NCBI RefSeq assembly: GCF_014656095.1 | Contig: NZ_BNBT01000022.1 | Span: 23,956-76,645 of the forward strand | Reading direction: 5' to 3' | Length of the DNA: 52,690 nt | From: Streptomyces longispororuber | Lineage (GTDB): Bacteria > Actinomycetota > Actinomycetes > Streptomycetales > Streptomycetaceae | In this document: positions 1-8,026 of the stretch, piece by piece | How positions within the stretch are numbered: position 1 is the first letter of the stretch | How the letters are laid out: each line of letters starts with the position of its first letter | Position numbers and translations under genes: made by a program | The notes under the pieces: model-generated | What the model saw: the letters and a program-made list of their open reading frames with translations, nothing else | What the model was told of the DNA's origin: nothing | Database searches by the model: none

Positions 1-118
1 CGGAGGGCCAGGCCCCTCCCGGCCCGGAGGGCCAGGCCCCTCCCGGCCCGGAGGGCCAGGCCCCTCCCGGCCCGGAGCGCCAAGCCCCTCCCGGCCCGGG
101 GCGCCGGGCCCGACCGGA
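1..118 (-). repeat. 24-bp in-frame tandem repeat
   Basis: Units 1-24, 25-48 and 49-72 are identical, 73-96 differs at two positions and 97-118 is degenerate. Read on the minus strand each unit encodes an eight-residue Pro/Gly/Arg/Glu block at the C-terminus of the membrane protein. The array runs off the left edge, so its copy number is unknown. Confidence 0.9.
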
Positions 119-1167
119 CCCCTGCCGCGGCTCGCGCGCCACTCGCCGACCGCCGACCAGACCAGGCTGCCCGCCGCGCCGAGGTACGCCGCGAGCCAGA
201 AGTCGACGGACCCGCCCGAGGCCACCACCTCGTCCACGAACAGCACGGTGACCACGGCGAGCAGCAGCAGCGAGCCGTACGCCTTGCGACGGGCCGCGCG
301 CTGCTTCCCGCGGGGGCCGTCGGAGAGCCGGAGGGCGTAGACCTCCACGTCGCCGAAGACGTCGGCCGCGTGGTCCCCGGGCGGCCCGGCGGCCAGGTGC
401 TGGCGGGCCTCGCGCACATGGCCGCGCGCCTCCGCCGCCGTCATGCCGTGCCGCCCGCGCAGCAGCCCGTCGAGGCGGGCGAACCACGCGTCGTCACCGC
501 CCGCCGGCGGGCGCGCCGCGAACCACCGGTCGACCACGCGCTCCGGCACGGCGAAGGCCCCCACGACCCACGCCACGCACCCGGCCAGCAGGACCGGCAC
601 CGGCACGGCGCCCAGCCGCCCCTCGGGCACGGCCGCACCCACCCCGGCACCGGCCGCGACGACGACGGGCACCCCTGCGACGAAGGCGTACGCCCCCTTG
701 AGCCGCCCGGCGGACCGCGCCGCGACGGCCACGGCGACGAGGCCGACGGCGGCGACGACGGTGGCGTAGAACGCGACGGCGGGCGGGCTCACGTCGACCC
801 ACAGCCCGTCGTCCACCCAGGTCAGGACGGACAGCACGGCGCCGACCACCCCGAGCGTGCCGAACGCGGCGCGCAGCCGCCCGCCCGGCGTCAGGCCGTG
901 GGTGTCGGTCCGGGCCCGGTACTCCTCGCCGATCCGCTCCTCGGCGACGGCCCGCGCGTACGCCTCCGGCGCGCCGAAGAGGTCCCGGGCGGGGCGCCCC
1001 TCCTCGCGCACCAGCTCGTGCACCTCGGCGAGGACGTCGTCGGCGAGCCCGGCGGGCGCGTCGTGGTCGAACGCGAGGTGCGCCTCCACGGTCGCCGCCC
1101 AGTCGGTGTCCTCCTCGCGGTCCCAACGGAGCCCGCGCTTCCGGGATGCCCGCTGCGCTGTGGTCAC
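1..1167 (-). CDS. HAAS/DUF1700-type multipass membrane protein, 3' end outside window
   Basis: The GTG start at 1167 overlaps the stop of the upstream PadR gene as GTGA, so the two are translationally coupled. The reading frame stays open to the window edge (389 codons visible), so the C-terminus is missing. Residues 20-90 form an acidic helical domain with a DLFG.PEAYA stretch, like the HAAS domains that accompany PadR regulators. Hydrophobic segments follow at about 102-117, 130-150 and 160-180, with more further on. A second helical stretch near residues 215-270 again contains an A.HVREAR...L pattern, so the HAAS-like unit may be duplicated. The last visible part is an in-frame 24-bp tandem repeat giving an eight-residue Gly/Pro/Arg/Glu repeat. 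In PadR-HAAS pairs the membrane protein is usually the regulated partner; that role is inferred here. Confidence 0.75.
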   Translation of the reverse strand, partial: MTTAQRASRKRGLRWDREEDTDWAATVEAHLAFDHDAPAGLADDVLAEVHELVREEGRPARDLFGAPEAYARAVAEERIGEEYRARTDTHGLTPGGRLRAAFGTLGVVGAVLSVLTWVDDGLWVDVSPPAVAFYATVVAAVGLVAVAVAARSAGRLKGAYAFVAGVPVVVAAGAGVGAAVPEGRLGAVPVPVLLAGCVAWVVGAFAVPERVVDRWFAARPPAGGDDAWFARLDGLLRGRHGMTAAEARGHVREARQHLAAGPPGDHAADVFGDVEVYALRLSDGPRGKQRAARRKAYGSLLLLAVVTVLFVDEVVASGGSVDFWLAAYLGAAGSLVWSAVGEWRASRGRGPVGPGAPGREGLGAPGREGPGPPGREGPGPPGREGPGPP

Positions 1168-1538
1168 GGCTGCTCCTCACCCCCCGCACCGCCGGCCAGG
1201 ACGGCGACCGTGGCGGTGAAGGCCTGCCACGCGGCCCGCTCCGCCCGCAGCCGCTGCCGCCCGGCCTCGGTGATCCGGTAGTACTTGCGCCCGGGCCCCC
1301 CTTCCCCCGCGCCCCACTCGATCGCGACGGCGCCCTCCTCTTCGAGGCGGCTCAGGGCGGGGTAGAGGGCGGCTGGCCTCACGCCGGTGAGCCCCGCGTC
1401 GGCGAGGCGGCTGAGCAGGGCGTACCCGTAGCTCTTGGCCTCGCTGTCGAGGAGCCCGAGGAGGCAGAGCGGCAGGGCCGCCCGGGTCCAGGCCGGCGCC
1501 CCGTGGGCCGCCGCGTAGGGGGCCGGGTGTGATGCCAC
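1164..1538 (-). CDS. PadR family transcriptional regulator
   Basis: A 124-residue PadR-type winged-helix repressor. After a short leader it shows LPLCLLGLLDSEAKSYGYAL, the classic PadR opening, then the ALYPALSRLEEEGAV recognition helix and RKYYRITEAGR wing. The GTG at 1538 is chosen because GGAGGAG lies about 8 bases upstream; an in-frame GTG at 1559 would add seven residues but has no good ribosome site. The gene overlaps the downstream HAAS membrane gene by GTGA, which is the standard PadR-HAAS operon. PadR proteins usually repress their own operon and respond to small ligands or membrane stress. The ligand here is unknown. Confidence 0.85.
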   Translation of the reverse strand: MASHPAPYAAAHGAPAWTRAALPLCLLGLLDSEAKSYGYALLSRLADAGLTGVRPAALYPALSRLEEEGAVAIEWGAGEGGPGRKYYRITEAGRQRLRAERAAWQAFTATVAVLAGGAGGEEQP

Positions 1539-1561
1539 CGCGTCGCTCCTCCGCTTCACCG

Positions 1562-1590
1562 TCTATTACGGAAACCAGAATAGTAGGGAA
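1562..1590 (-). promoter_or_regulatory. Candidate promoter/operator of the padR-HAAS operon
   Basis: On the minus strand TACTAT (1580-1585) resembles a -10 box about 40 bases before the padR start. It lies in an AT-richer patch whose two ends, CTATTA and GAATAG on the plus strand, form an imperfect inverted repeat, suitable for autoregulation. No clear -35 is seen. Confidence 0.3.
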
Positions 1591-1844
1591 CGACGACACC
1601 AGGGGCCCGGGGATCGGGGACCGGGGACCCATGACCCCGGGTGGCAGCCGGGAAACCGCAAAGCGCGCCTCCCCCCGCGCCACCAGGGACGCGGGAGAAG
1701 GCGCGCTACGGACGCGAGGGACGGCGCGCTACGGACGCAGGCACAGGCGCAGGCTTGCTACGGGACCGCAGGCTCAAGCGCGCTACAGACGCCGGGAGAC
1801 CAGCCTCAAGGCCAAGCCTTAGAGTCCGCGCTCAGAGGCCAAGC
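1591..1844. repeat. Non-coding spacer with three imperfect direct repeats
   Basis: The spacer between padR and the terB-like gene holds three copies of the 15-mer GCGCGCTACGGACGC: 1701-1715 and 1724-1738 are exact and 1778-1792 has one change. A partial copy lies near 1755. No convincing gene was seen. Confidence 0.6.
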
Positions 1845-2411
1845 TCAGAGGCCGAACTCCTGCGGCGACACGCCGAGCGCCGCGCACGCCTCCCGCAGGA
1901 CCTGCTCCTCGGTCGGGGCCACGTACCCGTCCGCCCCGGCGACGACGAAGCCGGTCTGCACGACCGCCCGGGCCTCGGCGGGCTTCTTCGCGGCCTTGGC
2001 GATCTCCTGCATCGCCTCCGCCTTGCCCTGCTGGAAGTTGACGGCCAGCACGTCGACGTGCTTGTTGAACCGCTGCCGGAGCTGGTCCGGCGGGAAGTTC
2101 TGCAGGACGTCGTTCTGCAGGATCAGGGACTCCACGTGCTGGCGCTCGGCCGGGTCGACCGTGCCGTCGGCCGCCGCCACCAGGGCGCACATCGCCATGC
2201 TCGCGTCGCGGTAGGCGCCGCTCTTCAGCTCCGACTTCAACGACGTGAGCTGGGACTTGAGCAGGCCGACGAGCTGGGCCTTCGACCCCTTGGACCCGCC
2301 GCCCGGCGCGCCGTGCCCGCCACCGGGCGCGCCGTGCCCGCCGGAGCTCCGCCCGCCCTGCGCCTGCTGGAGGTTCTTGGCCTGGTCTTTGATCCGGTCC
2401 CACATAGCCAT
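1845..2411 (-). CDS. TerB-like tellurite-resistance family protein
   Basis: A 188-residue protein starting at the ATG at 2411, preceded by a GAGGTGG ribosome site. Residues 1-15 are amphipathic, then a Gly/His/Ser-rich linker (about 18-42) with a repeated GHGAPGGG leads into a helical TerB-like domain. That domain has AMCALVAAADGTVDPAE, typical of the acidic metal-binding TerB helices, and a second matching VVAGADGYVAPTEE. In ter systems TerB binds divalent metal and partners with TerC and TerD. It lies downstream of the terD-like gene in the same direction, but a strong hairpin separates them, so read-through is uncertain. The upstream in-frame extension is rejected because it is Arg-rich and crosses that hairpin. 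Confidence 0.85.
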   Translation of the reverse strand: MAMWDRIKDQAKNLQQAQGGRSSGGHGAPGGGHGAPGGGSKGSKAQLVGLLKSQLTSLKSELKSGAYRDASMAMCALVAAADGTVDPAERQHVESLILQNDVLQNFPPDQLRQRFNKHVDVLAVNFQQGKAEAMQEIAKAAKKPAEARAVVQTGFVVAGADGYVAPTEEQVLREACAALGVSPQEFGL

Positions 2412-2567
2412 CCGTGCCACCTCGGCTTCTGCCTGTGTCGTCGTCCGTCGGCCGTGCGCGTGCGCACGTCGTGCGCGTTCGCACGTCGTGCTGGCAACGC
2501 CGCCCGGCCCCGCGGAAGTTCCCCGGCCGCGCCCTCGCCCCCGTACGGACGTACGCGCGTACGCGAA

Positions 2568-2598
2568 GGCCCCGGCCGGTGGCGCACCGGCCGGGGCC
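2568..2598 (-). terminator. Terminator after terD-like gene
   Basis: A perfect 14-bp GC-rich stem (GGCCCCGGCCGGTG) with a 3-base loop starts 26 bases beyond the terD stop. There is no U-tract, as is common for Streptomyces terminators. Confidence 0.8.
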
Positions 2599-2623
2599 CA
2601 CCGGGCTACCGCCCGGCGCCGTC

Positions 2624-3199
2624 TCAGACGTTGACGCCGAAGTCCTGGGCGATGCCGACCAGGCCCGAGGCGTAACCCTGGCCGACGGCGCGGAACTTCC
2701 ACTCCGCGCCGTTGCGGTACAGCTCGCCGAAGACCATGGCGGTCTCCGTGGCGGCGTCCTCGGAGAGGTCGTAGCGGGCGATCTCGGCGCCGCCGGCCTG
2801 GTTCACGATGCGGATGAACGCGTTGCGGACCTGGCCGAAGTTCTGCGAGCGGTTCTCCGCGTCGTAGATCGAGACCGGGAAGACGATCTTCTCGATCTCG
2901 GCGGGCAGACCGGCGAGGTTGACGTTGATCTGCTCGTCGTCGCCCTCGCCCTGGCCGGTGACGTTGTCACCGGTGTGCACGATGGTCTGGTCCGGCGTGG
3001 CCTTGTTGTTGAAGAAGACGAAGTGCTGGTCGGAGTAGACCTTGCCCTGGCCGTTCACCGCGATCGCGGAGGCGTCCAGGTCGAAGTCGGTACCCGTGGT
3101 GGTGCGGACGTCCCAGCCGAGGCCGACCGTGACGGCGGTCAGGCCCGGTGCCTCCTTGGTGAGGGAGACGTTGCCGCCCTTGGACAGGCTTACAGCCAT
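2624..3199 (-). CDS. TerD family protein
   Basis: A 191-residue protein, exactly the usual TerD length. It begins [13 protein letters not shown], the family signature, and contains DVRT...FDLDASA, the acidic pair DDEQI and [11 protein letters not shown], which match the TerD beta-sandwich and its calcium-binding acidic loops. The start at 3199 is fixed by the conserved N-terminus; the longer frame upstream is not conserved-looking. TerD proteins are linked to tellurite resistance, general stress and differentiation in Streptomyces; several paralogues are usual per genome. It is divergent from arfB. Confidence 0.93.
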   Translation of the reverse strand: MAVSLSKGGNVSLTKEAPGLTAVTVGLGWDVRTTTGTDFDLDASAIAVNGQGKVYSDQHFVFFNNKATPDQTIVHTGDNVTGQGEGDDEQINVNLAGLPAEIEKIVFPVSIYDAENRSQNFGQVRNAFIRIVNQAGGAEIARYDLSEDAATETAMVFGELYRNGAEWKFRAVGQGYASGLVGIAQDFGVNV

Positions 3200-3408
3200 T
3201 GTGGGGAGTCCCTTCCCTAGTCGCCTTGCATTCCGGCTCCGCTCTGGGGGCGAAGCTACCGGCACCCTTATGAACGCCGACGGGGGTACCGAAGGTTCCA
3301 CATGCGGTCCGCGTTCTTTACGTTCTTTACCGTGATGTGTCGAGGGTGGTGTCGGCGGTGGCGGAAAACCGGTGTCGCCCGCCGCGCGGGCGCGGGATCA
3401 TAGGACCC
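3200..3408. promoter_or_regulatory. Divergent terD/arfB promoter region
   Basis: An AT-richer stretch with a direct repeat CGTTCTTTA (near 3310-3330) lies between the divergent terD and arfB starts and probably carries both promoters. No confident -35/-10 pair could be assigned. Confidence 0.35.
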
Positions 3409-3840
3409 ATGTCCGGTCGCGAACACGTCATCCGCGGCTCGGTCTCCCTGCCGGAGGCCGAGCTCATGTGGCGTTTCTCGCGGTCCTCCGGGCCCGGCGG
3501 GCAGCACGTCAACACCAGCGACTCGCAGGTCGAGCTCCGCTTCGACCTGGCGCGAACGGACGCCCTGCCCGAGGTGTGGAAGCAGCGGGCCCTGGAGCGG
3601 CTCGCGTCCCGGCTCGTCGACGGCGTGCTCACCGTCCGGGCGAGCGAGCACCGCTCCCAGTGGCGCAACCGCGAGGCGGCGGCCGTCCGGCTCGCCGCGC
3701 TGCTCGCGGAGGCCACGGCGCCGCCGCCCAAGCCGCGGCGGCCCACGCGCGTCCCGCGCGGGATCAACGAGCGGCGGCTGCGGGAGAAGAAGCGCCGCGC
3801 GGAGACCAAGCAGGGCCGCGGCCGCAAGGACTGGCAGTAG
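3409..3840 (+). CDS. arfB: Peptidyl-tRNA hydrolase ArfB, ribosome rescue factor
   Basis: A 143-residue protein, near the length of E. coli ArfB/YaeJ (140). It has the release-factor catalytic loop SSGPGGQHVNT with GGQ at residues 30-32, and a basic C-terminal tail (RRLREKKRRAETKQGRGRK). In the family this tail enters the empty mRNA channel of stalled ribosomes so that GGQ can hydrolyse the peptidyl-tRNA. The ATG at 3409 gives the expected N-terminus; an upstream ATG in frame would add 24 unrelated residues. It stands alone, divergent from terD and convergent with the flavin reductase. Confidence 0.93.
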   Translation: MSGREHVIRGSVSLPEAELMWRFSRSSGPGGQHVNTSDSQVELRFDLARTDALPEVWKQRALERLASRLVDGVLTVRASEHRSQWRNREAAAVRLAALLAEATAPPPKPRRPTRVPRGINERRLREKKRRAETKQGRGRKDWQ

Positions 3841-3937
3841 CGCACCCGTAGCGCACGCACCCCTCGCCCTGCCACGGTCCCGCACCCGGGCGGCGCACCC
3901 AACCGCCACACGCCGCCCGCCCGGCCAGGACCCCGCC

Positions 3938-4522
3938 CTACCCGAGCTGCCGGTACCGCCCCCGGAAGTACAGCAGCGGCCCGCCCTCGGCGCTCGGCAG
4001 CGCGGCCGCCAGGACGCGGCCGATCACCAGCGTGTGGTCGCCCGCCGCCACCGTCTGCTCCGTACGGCACTCCAGGGTGGCCAGCGCGCCGCCCACCAGC
4101 GGCGCGCCGGACTCCCGGCCGCGCGCGTACGGGATGTCCGCGAAGAGCAGCCGGTCGCTGACGCGGCCCTTCATGGCGAAGCGGCCCGCGATGTGGCGCT
4201 GGCTCTCGGCGAGGACCGACACCGCCCACAGGGGCTGCTCGGCGAGCAGGTCGTCCATGCGCGAGCCCGTGCGCAGGCTCACCATGACCAGGGGCGGGTC
4301 CAGGGAGACCGACAGGAACGCGGTGGCCGTCATGCCCACGTCCTCGCCGGCCGGCGCCGCGGGGTCGTCCGGATCCAGCGGGGGCTCGTGCGCCGTCACC
4401 AGGACCACGCCCGCGGCCAGGCGGGACATGGCGGCGCGGAACTCGTCGTTGCTCACCCCCACAGGATGAGGGGTGGACGAGACCGGCGGGGTCTGTGTGC
4501 TCAGGGACGGATCGGCAACCAC
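3938..4522 (-). CDS. Flavin reductase family protein
   Basis: A 194-residue protein of the FMN-binding split-barrel flavin reductase family (HpaC/ActVB type). Landmarks are EFRAAMSRLAAGVVLVTA, GMTATAFLSVSLDPPLVMVSL and the late YFRGRYRQL end. Such enzymes reduce FMN or FAD with NAD(P)H to supply a partner monooxygenase, but no oxygenase is adjacent. The GTG at 4522 lacks a clear ribosome site; an internal GTG at about residue 23 is an alternative and would remove a Pro/Ser/Thr-rich leader. The substrate cannot be read from the sequence. Confidence 0.87.
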   Translation of the reverse strand: MVADPSLSTQTPPVSSTPHPVGVSNDEFRAAMSRLAAGVVLVTAHEPPLDPDDPAAPAGEDVGMTATAFLSVSLDPPLVMVSLRTGSRMDDLLAEQPLWAVSVLAESQRHIAGRFAMKGRVSDRLLFADIPYARGRESGAPLVGGALATLECRTEQTVAAGDHTLVIGRVLAAALPSAEGGPLLYFRGRYRQLG

Positions 4523-4930
4523 ACGACTGACGCTAGCCGCGGAGCAACACCCTCCACATCGGCCCCGGGGCCGAGACGGGACCTAGGGCGGGGACCTAGG
4601 ACCTCCGCGCGCCCCCGGCATCCGCTCCCGGACGCCCCATTAGCTCAATGGACCCTCAAATTCCGGACTCAAACAGGCCTTCTCACCTGTGACTTGAGTC
4701 ACAGGACCCATATTTTGTTGACCCTGTGTACCGAGTGGGCAGCTCGCTGTGATTCAGTGACCGTGGCCATCAGACAGTCGCTGAGGGCACGGAAGTACAG
4801 CACCGTACGGAGAAGTACAAAGAGGTACGAGCCGTACGAAGCGGGAAGAGTCACGAAGAGTCAGCGATCAACGGACACTGAGGACGCTGCGGATCCTGGA
4901 GTTGCTGTCGAGGTCTCGGGGAGAGCGAGC
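4523..4930. other. Regulatory spacer upstream of cdgB
   Basis: A 408-bp AT-richer spacer without a gene. It contains two direct copies of GGGACCTAGG-like sequence near 4578-4605, the Crp-type palindrome at 4687-4704, a TATTTTG run, a TTGACC hexamer (4718-4723), and several GTAC repeats near 4795-4840. The long distance to the cdgB start implies a long leader. I see no known riboswitch fold. Confidence 0.5.
4687..4704. promoter_or_regulatory. Crp (cAMP receptor protein) type operator upstream of cdgB
   Basis: CTGTGACTTGAGTCACAG is a perfect inverted repeat with 8-bp arms. It matches both the classic TGTGA-N6-TCACA site and the Streptomyces Crp pattern GTG-N6-GNCAC. A TATTTT hexamer (4711-4716) follows, so the site could overlap a -35 region. 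The cdgB start is about 230 bases downstream. Confidence 0.7.
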
Positions 4931-6604
4931 ATGGAGACCGAGTCGGAGCCGTACGTCCGTCTTGCGACCCTGCGGCAGCTCCATCAGGTGGTGGCGGACC
5001 TCAACACGGCCCGCAGCCTCGCGGACACGCTGCAGACCGTCGCCGACGGCGTGGTGAACGGCCTTGGCTATGAGCTGGCGTGCGTCAACCTCGTACGCCC
5101 GGACGGCGACCTGGTCGTCGCCGCCTTCGCGGGCAACCCCGCCGCCGAGGCCCTCATCACCGGCCGGGTCGGCTCCCGCGAGTCCTGGGACCGCCGGCTG
5201 AGCATGGGCGAGGCCTGGGGCGCCCTGCGCTTCATCCCGCACACCGAGGGCTGGGTCCTCGACGACGACGACGTGCCGCAGTGGTACACCGAGGGCCCCG
5301 AGCCGCGCTTCGAGGACGAGTGGCACCCCTCCGACCGGCTCTTCGCGCCCATGTACGCCACCGGCGCCTCCGGCGGCGAACTGATCGGCGTGATCTCCGT
5401 GGACCGGCCGCGCAACGGCCGCAGGCCCGGCGCCTGGGGCCGCGAGGCCCTGCAGATGTACGCCTTCCAGGCCGCCATCGCCATCAGCAACGCCCGGCTG
5501 CGGGCCAACATGCAGCGGGCCCTGGTGCGCCTGGAGCGCGAGCAGCAGGCGCTGCGGGCCAGCGAGGAGTCCTTCCGGCAGGCCTTCGAGTACGCGCCGA
5601 GCGGTATGGCCATCGCCGAGATGGGCGGCGACCAGCACGGCCGCATCCTGCGCACCAACGACGCGCTCTGCCGCCTCCTCGGCCGCCCGGCCTCCCAGAT
5701 GCGGCGCTACTCCTTCTCCGACCTGGTCCACCCCGAGGACATCGGCACCCTGCTGCGGACCTCCGCCGAGGGCGGCCGGGCCGAGCTGCGCTTCGGCCGC
5801 CGCGACGGCACGTACGTCTGGGTCTCGCTGCGCAACTCCGTCGTCGCGGACGCCGCGGACGGGCCCCGGTTCCTGCTCACGCACGTCGAGGACATCGAGG
5901 AGCGCAAGCGGCGCGAGCTCCAGCTCGCCCACCGCGCCTCGCACGACTCGCTCACCGGCCTGCCCAACTCCGCGGAGCTGCGCGCCCGCCTCAGCGCCCG
6001 TCTCTGTCGCCGGCCGCACGCGGGCCAGCCGTCCCCGGTGGACTCGCTCGACGCGGCCTACGACCACAGCGGGCTGTACGCCGCCGGTCACGCGACCGGC
6101 CACGTGAACGGCCACGGGCACGTCCCGGCGCCAGGACCCCACGGGGACTACGACCACCACGTGCACACCGTCGCCCCGCCCGACGACCACGAGGCCGACG
6201 ACGGCACGAAGGGACTCGCCGTCCTCTTCTGCGACCTCGACGGCTTCAAGTCCATCAACGACCGCTTCGGGCACCACACGGGCGACGCCGTCCTCATCGA
6301 GGTCGCCCGGCGGCTGACCAGCGGCGTTCGGGACGGCGACACCGTGGCACGGCTCGGCGGCGACGAGTTCGTGGTCCTCGCCGACGGACTCGGCCGGGCC
6401 GACGCGCAGGACCTCGCGGTACGGCTGCGGAACGCGATCATCCCGCCGATCCGGGTCGAGGGCCGCGCGGTGCGCGTGGGCGCCAGCTTCGGCATCGGCT
6501 GGGCCCACTGCGGCATGTCGGCGGACGAGGTGTTGCACTCCGCCGACCAGCGGATGTACGTCGAGAAACGTTCCCGTGCCAAGCAGCACCGACGGGCCGG
6601 GTGA
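4931..6604 (+). CDS. cdgB: Diguanylate cyclase CdgB, GAF-PAS-GGDEF
   Basis: A 557-residue cytoplasmic c-di-GMP synthase. Domains in order: GAF (about 15-195), PAS/PAC (about 211-325, ending HVEDIEERKRRE) and GGDEF (about 330-550). The active-site loop GGDEF is intact at 476-480, and the inhibitory I-site RDGD (467-470) sits exactly five residues before it, so catalysis with product inhibition is expected. The domain order and the neighbours (flavin reductase, CBM-like protein, nagKA) match CdgB, a developmental diguanylate cyclase of S. coelicolor that belongs to the BldD regulon. Odd: a His-rich insertion (about 361-427, 11 His) splits the GGDEF fold between the DSLTGLPN helix and FCDLDGFK. 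The ATG at 4931 follows GGGGAGAGC. Confidence 0.93.
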   Translation: METESEPYVRLATLRQLHQVVADLNTARSLADTLQTVADGVVNGLGYELACVNLVRPDGDLVVAAFAGNPAAEALITGRVGSRESWDRRLSMGEAWGALRFIPHTEGWVLDDDDVPQWYTEGPEPRFEDEWHPSDRLFAPMYATGASGGELIGVISVDRPRNGRRPGAWGREALQMYAFQAAIAISNARLRANMQRALVRLEREQQALRASEESFRQAFEYAPSGMAIAEMGGDQHGRILRTNDALCRLLGRPASQMRRYSFSDLVHPEDIGTLLRTSAEGGRAELRFGRRDGTYVWVSLRNSVVADAADGPRFLLTHVEDIEERKRRELQLAHRASHDSLTGLPNSAELRARLSARLCRRPHAGQPSPVDSLDAAYDHSGLYAAGHATGHVNGHGHVPAPGPHGDYDHHVHTVAPPDDHEADDGTKGLAVLFCDLDGFKSINDRFGHHTGDAVLIEVARRLTSGVRDGDTVARLGGDEFVVLADGLGRADAQDLAVRLRNAIIPPIRVEGRAVRVGASFGIGWAHCGMSADEVLHSADQRMYVEKRSRAKQHRRAG

Positions 6605-6703
6605 CCCCCGGCCGGGGAACTGCCAGACGGCGACAGCACCTTGGGCGGCCCTCCGGAACGGGTAGGCTCGCCCGCATCCGCGATGCGAGGGAGTGACCTG
6701 CGA

Positions 6704-7702
6704 ATGACGCCCGGCAACAACGGCGAGCAGACGCCGAGCGCGCCACAGGGCGACGACGACCCCTTCGGCTACCTGTACGCCGACGGCCAGGCGTCCGGTG
6801 CGACGCCGCCCTCCGGCGGCGGCTACGGCTACCCCGGACCCCGGTCCTCGTACCACCAGGTGCGCGCGGTGGGCGAGCGGCAGTACGGGCAGCAGGCGCA
6901 GCGGCCGCAGTCGGGCTACGGCTACCCGCCGCAGGCCCCCGCGGCCCCGTCCGGCTACGGCTACCCCCCGCAGCAGCAGGGCCACGGCGTGCCCAGCGCG
7001 CACTACGCCGCCCCCGAGGCGCAGCCGGGCGTCACCGCCCCCATCCGCCAGGTGCCGCCCGCGCCCCCGGCGGGCCGCGGCCGCGGCCCCAACACCAAGG
7101 GCCTGCTGATCGGCGCCGTCGCGGTCGTCGCCGTGGTGGCGCTCGGCATCGGCGCGGCCATGCTGACCGGCCCGGACGACGACGGCGAGGACAACAAGGC
7201 GGGGCCCGCCACGCGCCAGAGCGAGTCCGCGGAGCCGACGCCCGGCCCGTCCAAGAAGAAGGACAAGCCCGACAAGAAGGTCGAGCTGCCCGAGACCGAC
7301 GCCAAGGCCCTCAAGCTGGAGGGCGGCACCACGACGGCCTCCGACGTCGAGGGCGCCGAGTCCTCCGGCGGGGTGTACGTCGCCGGGTTCGACAAGGTCG
7401 GGGCCCGGGTGACGTGGACCGTCCACGGGGTGCCCAAGAGCGGCACGTACAAGCTGTGGGTGACGTACGGGGTGCCCGGCGAGGACGCGGACGCCACCGT
7501 CGTCGTCAACGGCACCAAGGAGTCGCGCCCGCTGCGGATGGACAACTTCGCCCGCGCCGGGAAGGGCGACTGGGCGAAGGGCTGGACGTCGACGTGGGCG
7601 TTGGTGCGGCTCAACAAGGGCACCAATACGCTCGCGCTGGCGTGCGAGGAGGGCAACCACTGCGGCGCCAACCTCGACCAGTTCCGCCTGGCCAAGGGCT
7701 GA
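6704..7702 (+). CDS. Membrane-anchored protein with C-terminal CBM35-like domain
   Basis: A 332-residue protein. The cytoplasmic N-terminus (about 1-130) is Pro/Gly/Tyr/Gln-rich with repeated GYGYPP motifs. It is followed by a single membrane segment (TKGLLIGAVAVVAVVALGIG), a charged Lys/Pro/Asp linker and a C-terminal beta-rich domain (about 210-332). That domain has GVYVAGFDKVGARVTWTV and KLWVTYGV, like carbohydrate-binding modules of family 35/6. The N-in/C-out topology suggests a surface glycan-binding or cell-wall sensing protein; the ligand is unknown. The gene follows cdgB by 99 bases in the same direction and may be cotranscribed. The ATG at 6704 is preferred over the in-frame ATG at 6683. 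Confidence 0.8.
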   Translation: MTPGNNGEQTPSAPQGDDDPFGYLYADGQASGATPPSGGGYGYPGPRSSYHQVRAVGERQYGQQAQRPQSGYGYPPQAPAAPSGYGYPPQQQGHGVPSAHYAAPEAQPGVTAPIRQVPPAPPAGRGRGPNTKGLLIGAVAVVAVVALGIGAAMLTGPDDDGEDNKAGPATRQSESAEPTPGPSKKKDKPDKKVELPETDAKALKLEGGTTTASDVEGAESSGGVYVAGFDKVGARVTWTVHGVPKSGTYKLWVTYGVPGEDADATVVVNGTKESRPLRMDNFARAGKGDWAKGWTSTWALVRLNKGTNTLALACEEGNHCGANLDQFRLAKG

Positions 7703-8026
7703 CCGGGGGCTCGGCCCCCTGCTCCCCCGGGAGAATCGCGCTGACGCGCTCGTCCTCAAACGCCGGACGGGCTGAAGTGCTCCGCGCCGGACGTTTTCCC
7801 ACCCGCCCGCCCTTTCATCGGCCTGGCGGCCTCGTCCGCAAACGCCGGACGGGCTGAGACTGTCCGCCGCGCGAGGAGATTCCAGCCCGTCCGGCGTTTG
7901 AGGACGAGGCGCGGAGCGCCGATGCGGGGGAGAGGGGCGGAGCCCCAGACGAACAGGGCGGGGGCCCGGGGGCGGCCAGCCACCGGTTTCGGGAAGGGGC
8001 GGGTCTGGGGCGCCCCGCGTGGGTCA
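7703..8026. repeat. Convergent spacer with a full-length copy of a dispersed intergenic element
   Basis: Three copies of the 26-bp module (CAGCCCGTCCGGCG/GAGGACGAG type) lie at 7749-7774 (reverse), 7831-7856 (reverse, one change) and 7883-7908 (forward). The last two form a large inverted repeat. The forward copy continues through two GGA-loop hairpins (GGCGCGGAGCGCC-like and GGGGCGGAGCCCC) into a GC-rich tail that ends at the stop of the sugar kinase gene (about 8024). The same long sequence recurs, inverted, near 33.2-33.4 and 35.4-35.6 kb. Confidence 0.85.

Noticed and set aside
4640..4682. tRNA-like words (TAGCTCAATGG and GGACTCAAA) upstream of cdgB
   Set aside because: No acceptor or anticodon stems can be drawn and the T-loop signature is missing; probably chance in an AT-richer spacer.
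4705..4930. Possible BldD box or c-di-GMP riboswitch in the cdgB leader
   Set aside because: BldD control of cdgB is known from S. coelicolor, but no TNAC-N5-GTNA site or GEMM core could be read here with confidence.
4868..7759. 963-codon open frame on the minus strand opposite cdgB
   Set aside because: It is the GC-rich antisense shadow of cdgB and the CBM-like gene; it is Arg/Gly/Val/Leu-biased, has no domain, and runs across two well-supported genes.
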